A DNA stretch of 64,000 nt. It comes from Myxococcales bacterium. Its GTDB lineage: Bacteria; Myxococcota_A; Bradymonadia; UBA7976; UBA1532. The notes under the pieces were generated by a model that saw only the letters and a program-made list of their open reading frames with translations, was not told where the DNA came from and made no database searches. Where the stretch lies: NCBI GenBank assembly GCA_009692505.1, contig SHZC01000001.1, positions 25,922 through 89,921 on the forward strand, read 5' to 3'. The position numbers and the translations under genes are program-made. Positions 35,398-43,323 of this stretch are shown in pieces (position 1 is the stretch's first letter; each line of letters begins with the position of its first letter).

Positions 35398-37617
35398 ATG
35401 AGCGACCCTAGGCCTGCCTCCGAGACCCCCTCCGTCCGCTCGATGGGCGCCGCTGCATCAGGGGCGGCGGCGTTCATCATCGTGGGCTCGTACGATGCCC
35501 TCTCACTCTGGGGCGACACAGCGGCGTCGACTGCGGCGATCGGCTTCGGCTGGGTGCAACTCCTCGGTCTGTTCTTCGCCGTCGTCGTCGCCTTTGTGGT
35601 CCCGCCGGCGATGTGTACGGGTGCCTCACTCGGGCTCTTCGGGCGGCTCGTCACGAACAGCAAAGACGCCACGCCGCAGGCCCGACTCGCCGATGCCGCG
35701 TGGGTCTGCGCGTGCGCTTTCGGCGCGCTCCTGACGGCCGTCGGTGCCGGCCTGGGTGGGGCCGTCAGCCACGCCTTCGCCCAAGCCCGTTTCGCCGCGC
35801 CCTTCGTGGCGCTCCTGGCCCTCGTCTCGCTGGGGGTCTCGCTGCTCGTCGGCCCGGCGGTCGCACAGGCGGCCCGCGCCCTCTTCCGCCGCGTCGCTCC
35901 CCTGGGTCTCGCCGGTCCCCTACCCCTCGCGGCTCTCGTCTTGATCGTCCCCTCGGTCGTCGGGCTCGCATTGCTCGCCATCGCCCTCGGCCAGATGGAT
36001 CTCGGCGCGTTTCGCTTGCATTGGGTGGCGCAGGTGCTCGTCGCGCTCGTGCTCACCGCGGTCTTCGTCGCGAGCCGGACCACCCGATCGTTCTTCGATC
36101 ACCGAGTCACCTTCATCGTCGTCGGGCTCACGGCCGCTCTCGGCGCGGTGGCCGCCATGACGCGCTACGCCGACGCTCCGGACGCCCGGCGCCTCATCCC
36201 CCTCGAGGGACACCTCAGCCGGATCGCCGTCGCGCTCGCCCTCGCGGCGACAGACGGCGACGGCGATGGGACCTCGGACCGCTTTGGAGGGGGGGACTGC
36301 GACGACGACGATGCCCAGGTCGGCCCCACCGCGAGTGAGGTCCCCGGCAACGGCGTGGACGACAACTGCAGCGATGGGGACGCCGTGGTCATTGCACCCT
36401 CGCCCCCCCCGTCTATCCCGGCAGCACCGTCGTTGGCCGGCCAAGCCGCCCCGCTCGGATCCAAGCGGCACAACGTCGTGATCTTGCTCATTGATACGCT
36501 GCGCCCGGACCACCTCGGGCTGCATGGCTACGGCCGCGAGACGAGCCCCAATCTCGACGCCTTCGCCAAGACTGCGATGGTCTTCGACAGCGCGTTCGCG
36601 GCCGCGCCCAATACGCCGCGCTCCATGCCCTCGCTGTTCACGGGCCGCTACCCGTCCCGGATCGCCTGGGTGAAGCGGTTCGCCAACTTCGCCAGCCTCA
36701 AGGACGAGAACGAGACGGTGTTCGAGCTCGCCGCCGCCGTGGGCGTGGAGACCGAAGCGCAGTCGGCCCACTGGTATTGGGAGCGCGCCAGCGGCATCAA
36801 AGCCGGCGTGAAGCGCTGGGACAATCGGGGGGCCCTGTCCATCAGCGAGAGCAACACCCAATCGGTCTCGCCGGAGCTCACGGCGAGGGTCGTCGAGCGC
36901 ATCAACGCGCTCGCCAAAGGGGACGCGCCTTTCCTGCTCTTTGCACACTACTTCGACCCGCACGCGCGCTACATGAATCACCCCGAGGTGAAGGTCTTCG
37001 GCGAGACCCTCATGGACAAGTACGACAGCGAGATCGCGTTTACGGACCATCACCTCGCGCCCGTCTTTGCCGCGCTCAACGACCCCCATGTCTTGGAGTC
37101 CACGACGGTCATCGTATGCAGCGATCACGGGGAGTCGTTCAACGAGCACGGCTTTCATTTTCACGGGCGGACCGTCTACCAAGATGAGGTCGCCATCCCG
37201 CTGCTCATCCGAACGCCTGGCGGGAAGGTGGGCCGCGCCGCAGACATCGTCAGCTTGGTTGACCTCTTGCCGACCATCGCCGCGCTTCAGGGCTTCGCGG
37301 CACCAAACGCGCTCGGACAGAGCCTGAGACCGCTACTCACGGGCCAGGGTGAGTTCAACCGCGACCGCGTCATCTTCATGGAACAGCTCCCCTACCCCAT
37401 GTACGACGTTCACATGGCCGCCGCGGTCGATTCGAGCGGGCGAAAGGTCGTCCGAAACGTGACGCAGAACACCGTCGAGCTCTACGACCTCAACGCTGAT
37501 CCTCAAGAGTCGAAGAACCTCGCCGACTCACCCTCCGCGGCCGACCCCGCCGCCGTGAGCACCCGTCGCGCGCTCATGCAGTTCCTCGAGTCCGACAGCG
37601 GGGACGCGGGGCGATAG
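35398..37617 (+). CDS. Inner-membrane sulfatase/phosphoethanolamine-transferase-like enzyme with a MopE-type motif
   Basis: 739 residues. The first 260 hold about seven membrane helices. Residues 286-330 are a MopE-like metal-binding motif (DGDGDGTSDRFGGGDCDDDD, then GNGVDDNC). From residue 356 comes an alkaline-phosphatase-superfamily domain with D366/D371 in LLIDTLRPDHLG, a likely nucleophile T406 in PNTPRSMPSLFTG, HFDPH-like HYFDPHARY, CSDHGESFNEHG near 575 and a C-terminal VELYDLNADPQESKNL typical of sulfatases. It probably hydrolyses or transfers sulfate or phosphate esters on envelope glycans or lipids on the outer face of the inner membrane; the substrate cannot be read from sequence. 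Thr in place of the sulfatase Cys/Ser points to phospho-transfer rather than classic sulfate hydrolysis (inference). Confidence 0.8.
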   Translation: MSDPRPASETPSVRSMGAAASGAAAFIIVGSYDALSLWGDTAASTAAIGFGWVQLLGLFFAVVVAFVVPPAMCTGASLGLFGRLVTNSKDATPQARLADAAWVCACAFGALLTAVGAGLGGAVSHAFAQARFAAPFVALLALVSLGVSLLVGPAVAQAARALFRRVAPLGLAGPLPLAALVLIVPSVVGLALLAIALGQMDLGAFRLHWVAQVLVALVLTAVFVASRTTRSFFDHRVTFIVVGLTAALGAVAAMTRYADAPDARRLIPLEGHLSRIAVALALAATDGDGDGTSDRFGGGDCDDDDAQVGPTASEVPGNGVDDNCSDGDAVVIAPSPPPSIPAAPSLAGQAAPLGSKRHNVVILLIDTLRPDHLGLHGYGRETSPNLDAFAKTAMVFDSAFAAAPNTPRSMPSLFTGRYPSRIAWVKRFANFASLKDENETVFELAAAVGVETEAQSAHWYWERASGIKAGVKRWDNRGALSISESNTQSVSPELTARVVERINALAKGDAPFLLFAHYFDPHARYMNHPEVKVFGETLMDKYDSEIAFTDHHLAPVFAALNDPHVLESTTVIVCSDHGESFNEHGFHFHGRTVYQDEVAIPLLIRTPGGKVGRAADIVSLVDLLPTIAALQGFAAPNALGQSLRPLLTGQGEFNRDRVIFMEQLPYPMYDVHMAAAVDSSGRKVVRNVTQNTVELYDLNADPQESKNLADSPSAADPAAVSTRRALMQFLESDSGDAGR

Positions 37618-37627
37618 GACGACTGCA

Positions 37628-38326
37628 ATGGACGCCTTGTGCCGACTCATCGAAGCCCTGCTCCTCGCCGCCGAACATCCGCTGACGAGCACGGCGGTCG
37701 TCGAGCTCATCAACGCCGCCGTTGACGAGGAGGAGTGGCCGGCTCGGGTGGACTTGGCACAGGTCGAAGCGGCGTTCGTGGCGCTGGCCGGGGGCGTGTC
37801 TCGCTTCGGCGGGATTGAGCGGGCGGAGGTTGGAGGCGGCTATAGGCTCCGGACGGCCGCCGATCTGGCCCCCATGGTCCGAAGGCTCTGGCCGGATCGA
37901 CCCTCCCGACTGAGCGGCGCGGCCCTGGAGGTCCTGGCGATCGTCGCCTACCGCCAGCCGTGCACCAAGACCGACGTCGAGGAGATCCGTGGGGTCGACT
38001 GCGGCGGCGTGATGCGGTCCCTGCTCGAACGGCGGCTCATCCGTATCGTTGGCAAGAAAGACGAGCTCGGACGGCCCCTTCTGTATGGCACGACGGTCGA
38101 GTTCCTGGAGACGTTCTCTCTGCCGGACCTTCGCGCCTTGCCGACGCTTCGAGAGTTGGAGGCGCTTCAGGTTGAGGAGGCCGCGCGGGATAAAGGTGAC
38201 CGGATCCTCGAGGCCGCCGTGTCCGCAGGTGAGCAGCTCACCCTTGAGCCGGAGGTTGCTCAGGCCGACCCGGTGGCAAGTGAAACGGAGTCGGTTCCAG
38301 ACTCCCCGCCCGACTCAGAGCCCTGA
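37628..38326 (+). CDS. scpB: Segregation and condensation protein B
   Basis: 232 residues. ScpB dimers bind ScpA in the SMC condensin that compacts and segregates chromosomes. Two winged-helix domains are visible: RLIEALLLAAEHPLT at the start, then LSGAALEVLAIVAYRQPCTKTDVEEIRGVDCGGVMRSLLERRLI, the strongest family signature, followed by GRPLLYGTT and FLETFSL. A charged 50-residue tail follows. It begins 10 bp after the sulfatase gene, and its last 12 bp overlap the end of scpA, which is on the opposite strand. Confidence 0.96.
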   Translation: MDALCRLIEALLLAAEHPLTSTAVVELINAAVDEEEWPARVDLAQVEAAFVALAGGVSRFGGIERAEVGGGYRLRTAADLAPMVRRLWPDRPSRLSGAALEVLAIVAYRQPCTKTDVEEIRGVDCGGVMRSLLERRLIRIVGKKDELGRPLLYGTTVEFLETFSLPDLRALPTLRELEALQVEEAARDKGDRILEAAVSAGEQLTLEPEVAQADPVASETESVPDSPPDSEP

Positions 38327-39178
38327 AGGCCCATCTTCGCCGCGAGCGCCCTCGTCGAGCATGCCCGCCGCGTCTTCACCGAGCCTTGCTATCGCCACGA
38401 CCCGCGCCTCGACGTGCAGGAGCCCGAGCCTGTCACCCTGAAGCACCCGCACCAGCCGCAGGCGGACCATCTCCAGGATCGCCAGGAACGTCGTCACAAG
38501 CTCCTCTCGATGGCGTGCGGTCTCGCAGAGGGCCTGGAACGTCGTCGTGCCCGTCACGGCGAGCGCGGCGGCGATCTGCGCGATGCGCTCGGCGATGGAG
38601 ATCCGCTCCACCCAGATGTCGTGGGGGGCCGTAAAACGGCCACGGCGAACGAGTCGTCGAAAGGCCTCGGCCAGGCGGTAGACGTCCTGAGCGGAGAGGT
38701 CCAACTCGTCGTCCGGGTCCGGCGGTCGGTCGAGCCCAGCGGGGCGAAAAAAGACCTCCCGACCGGCGCGCGGAAAGATGTCCAGCCCACGCGCGACCTC
38801 TCGAAAACGCTGATATTCGAGCAGCCGTCGGACCAGTACCTCCCGCGGATCGAGGAGCTCCCCGACGGGGCCGCCCATTGAGGCCGTGGGTCGGGGCAGG
38901 AGCATCGCGCTCTTCAGTTGGGTCAACGTCGCGGCCATGACCAGAAACTCGCTGGCCGGCTCGATGGACAGGCGCCGAAGCGCCTCGAGGTACCGCAAAT
39001 AGGCACCGGTCAACCTCGAGATGGGGATGTCGAAGATGTCCAGTTCCTCCTTGCGGATGAGGTGCAGGAGCAGGTCGAGCGGCCCATCGAAGCTCGTGAG
39101 GTGTATCGAGAACGCATCGTCGGCCAGCTGAACCGCCGGGTCGCGCTCGACCTCCAGAGGCGGGACCTCCGCGCTCAC
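38315..39178 (-). CDS. scpA: Segregation and condensation protein A
   Basis: 287 residues from GTG 39178, which overlaps the TGA of the upstream M50 protease gene (GTGA). ScpA is the kleisin of the SMC-ScpAB complex. Signatures are FDGPLDLLLHLIRKEELDIFDIPI near the N-terminus, EFLVMAATLTQLKSAMLLP, the middle LLEYQRFREVARGL, and a C-terminal winged-helix with FQALCETARHREELVTTFLAILEM. It is the last gene of the long minus-strand run from dnaJ-like through mutS and glnD. The unusual point is that scpB faces it tail-to-tail instead of following it. Confidence 0.96.
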   Translation of the reverse strand: MSAEVPPLEVERDPAVQLADDAFSIHLTSFDGPLDLLLHLIRKEELDIFDIPISRLTGAYLRYLEALRRLSIEPASEFLVMAATLTQLKSAMLLPRPTASMGGPVGELLDPREVLVRRLLEYQRFREVARGLDIFPRAGREVFFRPAGLDRPPDPDDELDLSAQDVYRLAEAFRRLVRRGRFTAPHDIWVERISIAERIAQIAAALAVTGTTTFQALCETARHREELVTTFLAILEMVRLRLVRVLQGDRLGLLHVEARVVAIARLGEDAAGMLDEGARGEDGPSGL

Positions 39179-39825
39179 GCCAGCGCCGAGACCAGGAATC
39201 GGGTGACCGTGTAAGCGAGGGGACCAATCAAGCGTCCGCCGAGGACAAACACCGCGATAAACAAGATAAACCGGTACTCCTCCATGAACTGGCGGATCGC
39301 GTCGAAGCCCCGGGGCAGCAGCGAGAACAGGACCTGAAACCCGTCGAGGGGGGGCACAGGCAGGAGATTGAAGAGGAACAGCGTGATGTTCGTGTGCAGG
39401 AGCACCAAGATAAGTTTCCTTGAGTGCTGGGCGATCTCGAGGTCGAGGCCGCTGATCATCCGGGGCACCGGGCCAAGCAGGGCCGCACAGAGCACGGCGA
39501 TGAGCAGGTTCGAGACTGGCCCGGCCGCGGAGATGAGCGCGTTGGCCTGCCACATCTTCCAGCGTCGATGGACTCGGGTGAGGGTCACCGGCGTCGAGGC
39601 CATGCCCAGGCCGTAGCCTTGGAGCGCGCCCAAGATCGGCAAGACGACAAACGTGTCGAGGTGGGCCTGCATGAGCGGCAGCGGGTTGAGCGTGAGGCGC
39701 CCCATGCGGGCGGCGGTGTCGTCCCCGAGCAGGTTGGCCATCCAAGCGTGGGCGAACTCATGCACGGTGATCGAGAAGATGACCGTGAACAGGATGAGCA
39801 CGAACTCCGAAGGGTTGAAATCCAA
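39175..39825 (-). CDS. Site-2 protease family (M50) membrane metalloprotease
   Basis: 216 residues, five or six membrane helices. The zinc-binding HEFAH motif lies in the first helix (about residues 22-26) and the third-ligand motif is LLPVPPLDG (about 157-165). This short form without PDZ domains resembles the widely distributed rhomboid-sized S2P proteins encoded beside scpA or trpS in many bacteria. Substrates are unknown. It is 4 bp downstream of xerD and overlaps scpA by 4 nt. Confidence 0.93.
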   Translation of the reverse strand: MDFNPSEFVLILFTVIFSITVHEFAHAWMANLLGDDTAARMGRLTLNPLPLMQAHLDTFVVLPILGALQGYGLGMASTPVTLTRVHRRWKMWQANALISAAGPVSNLLIAVLCAALLGPVPRMISGLDLEIAQHSRKLILVLLHTNITLFLFNLLPVPPLDGFQVLFSLLPRGFDAIRQFMEEYRFILFIAVFVLGGRLIGPLAYTVTRFLVSALA

Positions 39826-39829
39826 GACG

Positions 39830-40720
39830 TCAGCCTCGTGGGTGGTGTTGCGCGTGGATCTTCTCGAGCCAGGCGCGGGACAGGTGGGTATAAATCTCGG
39901 TCGTGCCGATGTCGGCGTGTCCGAGCATGAGCTGCAGGCTACGAAGATCCGCGCCGCGCTCGAGCAGGTGCGTGGCGAAGGCGTGGCGAAGCTTGTGCGG
40001 GGACATGGGCCTTCGGATTCCGGCCGCGACGGCGAGCGCCCGAAGAATCTTGAAGAATCCCTGACGCGTCAACGGCCCGCCGAGTCGGGAGATGAACAGG
40101 GCGTCATGAACCTTGGGGGCCGGTCCTCGAACGTCAATCAGGTAACGCTCGACCCAGGCCCGCGCGGCGTCGCCCAAGGGCACGATTCGCTCCTTCTTGC
40201 CCTTGCCCCTGACCCGCACGAAGCCGGCCTCCAGATGCACCGAGCCGAGCGTCATCCCGACGAGCTCGCTGACGCGCAGGCCCGTCGCGTAGAGGACCTC
40301 GAGCATGGCCCGGTCTCGGACGCCCCGATCGGTCTCGACATCGGGGGCCGCGAGCAGGGCCTCGACCTCATCAAGGGAGGGCGCGTCCGGCAGCGGCCGC
40401 CCGATCTTCGGGAGGTCAATCTTGGCGGTGGGGTCCAAGACGAGGCCCGCTTGGTCGGTGCGGTCGAGCAGGCAGCGGAAGAACATCCGCAGCGTGACGA
40501 GCCCTCGCGCCTGCGTCCGCGCCGACAACCCTCGCTCCGAGCGACGCGACAACCACTCGCGGATGGTCTCGGCGTCGAGGTCGGTGACCGCGGGGGGTGC
40601 CTCGAAGCCACGTCGGAAGTCGGCGAGGTCGAGCGTGTAGGCCTGTGCCGTGCTCTTTGACAACCCGCGCTCGAGGAGGACGTGGTCGATGAAGATCCGC
40701 GTCGCTTCGTCCAGGTTCAT
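39830..40720 (-). CDS. xerD: Tyrosine recombinase XerD
   Basis: 296 residues. XerD with XerC resolves chromosome dimers at dif. An N-terminal SAM-like core-binding domain (residues 1-95) precedes the catalytic domain with all expected residues: R149 (ATGLRVSEL), K173, H242 and R245 (HKLRHAFATHLLERGADLR), H268 (LGHADIGTT) and the nucleophile Y277 (IYTHL). Length and the ending match host XerD rather than a phage integrase. Start overlaps the stop of glnD by 4 nt. Confidence 0.93.
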   Translation of the reverse strand: MNLDEATRIFIDHVLLERGLSKSTAQAYTLDLADFRRGFEAPPAVTDLDAETIREWLSRRSERGLSARTQARGLVTLRMFFRCLLDRTDQAGLVLDPTAKIDLPKIGRPLPDAPSLDEVEALLAAPDVETDRGVRDRAMLEVLYATGLRVSELVGMTLGSVHLEAGFVRVRGKGKKERIVPLGDAARAWVERYLIDVRGPAPKVHDALFISRLGGPLTRQGFFKILRALAVAAGIRRPMSPHKLRHAFATHLLERGADLRSLQLMLGHADIGTTEIYTHLSRAWLEKIHAQHHPRG

Positions 40721-43323
40721 CGCCCGGACTCCAGCCGCGAATAGACCTCGGCGACCGCCGCGAACAGGGCCTCGTCGGCGACCTTCGCGCCCTGCGTATC
40801 GGTGACGTAGAACGTGTCCTGGGCGGCGTTGCCTTCGGTCGTGACGCGGGCAAGCGCGATGGTGAGTCCACCGCGGGCGAGCGTATCGGCGATCGAGTGG
40901 AGCAGGCCGACCCGGTCACGCGCCTTGACGTCGATGATGCTCGAGACGTCGCTGCCGCGTTGATCGGCGGTGACGCGGGTCTCCACCATCGGCCCGTCTG
41001 GCCAGACGAACGCCCCGTCGCGTTGAGTCTTGAGCAGGAGCGTCTCGACGGTCGTCTCCCCGTTAAGGACGGCGGCCAAGTCTGCGGCGAGCGCGGGGAA
41101 ACGGGGGTCATCCGCGGCAGGCACCGCCCCACTTGCGTCCCGAACTTGAAAGACGTCGATCCCGACGCCGTCGCTTGTGACGTGGACCTCTGCGGTCAGG
41201 ATGGCGAAGCGGTGGGCGGCGAGGGCCCCGGCAAAGATGGCGAGGAGGCCCGGTCGATCGGCGCAGGCGAGGTGCAAGACGCCGTGGCCCTTCTTCGGCC
41301 GCGATACGAAGGTGTAAACGAGCGGCTCGTTCTTGAGACGTCCCCGGAGCAGGATGTGCCGGGCGATGTCCGTGGCCCGGGTCCGCTCGAAGTACGCGGT
41401 CGGCAGGCTCGCGAAGAACCGGTCGGTCTCGCCGTTTACGTCCGCCTGCTCGATGCGGTCGCGGCGCTCAAGAGCCTCCGATACCTTCCCCCGGAGGCGC
41501 TGCACCCGGCGCGAGGGATCTTCGTAGAGGTCCAAGCCCCGGCGGAGGCGGTCCTGGCCCTTCGCGTACAGCTCGGAGAGGAGCGTGGCTTTCCACTCGG
41601 TATATGCCTGCGGGCCGGTCGTCGAGGCGTCGGCCCACGTCAGGATGAAGAGGCGGGCGAGGGACTCCGGTGAGCCGACTTGCCGCGCGAACTGCCGAAT
41701 GAGCCCGGGGTCCGAAAGATCCCGCCGCTGGCTGAGGTGGGCCATGAGGAGGTGGTCGCGCACAAGCCACTCGGTGTCCCGAACATCGGCGCTCGGGAGC
41801 CCGAGTCGTCGGCCGATCGGCGTGATCAGCCGCGCGCCTTTGACCGCATGACCCCGACCGAGGGCCTTGCCCGCGTCGTGCATGAGCAGAGCCAGATAGA
41901 GCGGCAAGGTCCGACCGACGAGCGCCATGGCAGCGTGCAAGGCGGGATGCGACGCGGCGAGCTCTCCCCGATGGAGCGCCTTGAGGCTGCGGAGCGCGTG
42001 CAGCGTGTGAATGTCGACGGTGTACACATGGTACATGTCGTGATGCGTCCGGTGGGCCACGGCACCGAACTCCGGCAGCATGGCCCCGAGCACGCCGGTC
42101 TCATGCATATCGCCGAGGGCATCGAAGGGATCGTCTGCGGCGGTGAGCACCTCAAGGAACGCCGAGATCACGAGCGGGTGTCGACGAAAGGCGTCGCCGG
42201 CCTCTCCGCCAAGGAGCGGGGCTGCCTCCATGGCGCGCTCGCGGGCAAAGCCGTAGATGGGCACGCCCTCGGCGCGGGCCACCGAGAAGAGGCGCATGAC
42301 CTGAGTGGGATCGCGCTCGAAGAGCTGCCCGTCCTCGATGCTCAGGTGCCCATTGACCAGGCGAAACTGCGCGTCGATCCGGCGCAGTTGGACCCGGCGT
42401 TGCGGTCGGCCAACCTCGATACATCGCTCCAGCATGAGGCGGCCGCGCTTCTGGACGACGCTGGCGTGCGCGTAGTGGGCCTGCATGAAGTGCTCGACCC
42501 CGCTCGCGTCGCCGCCTTGCCCGAAGGCTTGGGCGATGACCTGCTGGTACTCGAAGGTGAGGCGGTCGCCGGCGTGGCCGGAGAAGAAGTGCAGGGCGTT
42601 GCGGGTGCGGAGCTGAAACGAGCGCGCCGCGTTGAGCTCGCGGGCCTCGCGAGGCGAGCTGACGCCCCTGGGCAGGAGGTCCGCGAAGGTCTCGACCCGG
42701 TGCCTGATCATGGCGGCCCATAAGGCGACCTGCAGATCCCGGAGCCCCCCTGGTCCCAGCTTCAGGTTGGGCTCGAGCAGGTAGACGGAGCCGCCGAAGC
42801 GCTCATGACGGGCCACCATGCCGCGCTGAAGCTCGATCAGGAGCCGCTCTCCGGCCGCCCCTCTGAGGTGCTCGGCCAAGGCGGCCCGCAGGCGATGCCA
42901 CCGGTCGGCGTGCTCGACTTCGCCCACGCCGTCGTCGCTCAGCCGCCGCGTCGTCAAGAGCGCAGTCGCCGTGGCCGGATCCCCGTCGGCGAGCGAGAGG
43001 CACTGCTCCACCGTTCGGGTCGCGTACCCCACCTGGAAGTGCCGGTCCCAAAGCCCGTGAAGGATCGCGTCAACTGCCGGGGCCGCGAGCGCGGGATCGT
43101 CGGTCAGAAAGAGCAGGTCGATGTCGCTCTTCGGGGCCATCTCCGCGCGGCCATAGCCGCCCGTCGCCAAGATCGTGAAGCCTCTGTGCCCGACGGAGAG
43201 CTCGCGCACGACGGCGTCGACGGCGGCGGTCAGGCGCGCACAGATTGCCAGACCCTCCGCGCCGGCCTTGGCGTCGTCCTCGATGGCGGCGCGCAGCTTC
43301 TCGAACGAAGTCGGCTCCGTCAT
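40717..43323 (-). CDS. glnD: [Protein-PII] uridylyltransferase / uridylyl-removing enzyme
   Basis: 868 residues. GlnD senses glutamine and uridylylates or deuridylylates PII. The nucleotidyltransferase core is GGYGRAEMAPKSDIDLLFL (G55-G56, D67 and D69). The HD domain carries HRTHHDMYHVYTVDIHTL and LMHDAGKALGRGH (about residue 480). Two ACT domains occupy the last 170 residues (PGLLAIFAGALAAHRF; DRVGLLHSIADTLARGGL). It overlaps mutS (ATGA) upstream and xerD downstream, so nitrogen sensing is embedded in a DNA-repair and chromosome-maintenance operon. Confidence 0.95.
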   Translation of the reverse strand: MTEPTSFEKLRAAIEDDAKAGAEGLAICARLTAAVDAVVRELSVGHRGFTILATGGYGRAEMAPKSDIDLLFLTDDPALAAPAVDAILHGLWDRHFQVGYATRTVEQCLSLADGDPATATALLTTRRLSDDGVGEVEHADRWHRLRAALAEHLRGAAGERLLIELQRGMVARHERFGGSVYLLEPNLKLGPGGLRDLQVALWAAMIRHRVETFADLLPRGVSSPREARELNAARSFQLRTRNALHFFSGHAGDRLTFEYQQVIAQAFGQGGDASGVEHFMQAHYAHASVVQKRGRLMLERCIEVGRPQRRVQLRRIDAQFRLVNGHLSIEDGQLFERDPTQVMRLFSVARAEGVPIYGFARERAMEAAPLLGGEAGDAFRRHPLVISAFLEVLTAADDPFDALGDMHETGVLGAMLPEFGAVAHRTHHDMYHVYTVDIHTLHALRSLKALHRGELAASHPALHAAMALVGRTLPLYLALLMHDAGKALGRGHAVKGARLITPIGRRLGLPSADVRDTEWLVRDHLLMAHLSQRRDLSDPGLIRQFARQVGSPESLARLFILTWADASTTGPQAYTEWKATLLSELYAKGQDRLRRGLDLYEDPSRRVQRLRGKVSEALERRDRIEQADVNGETDRFFASLPTAYFERTRATDIARHILLRGRLKNEPLVYTFVSRPKKGHGVLHLACADRPGLLAIFAGALAAHRFAILTAEVHVTSDGVGIDVFQVRDASGAVPAADDPRFPALAADLAAVLNGETTVETLLLKTQRDGAFVWPDGPMVETRVTADQRGSDVSSIIDVKARDRVGLLHSIADTLARGGLTIALARVTTEGNAAQDTFYVTDTQGAKVADEALFAAVAEVYSRLESGR

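Noticed and set aside
39179..39745. Long N-terminal extension of ScpA
   Set aside because: The extra sequence is the out-of-frame reading of the M50 protease gene; GTG 39178 gives the normal ScpA start.
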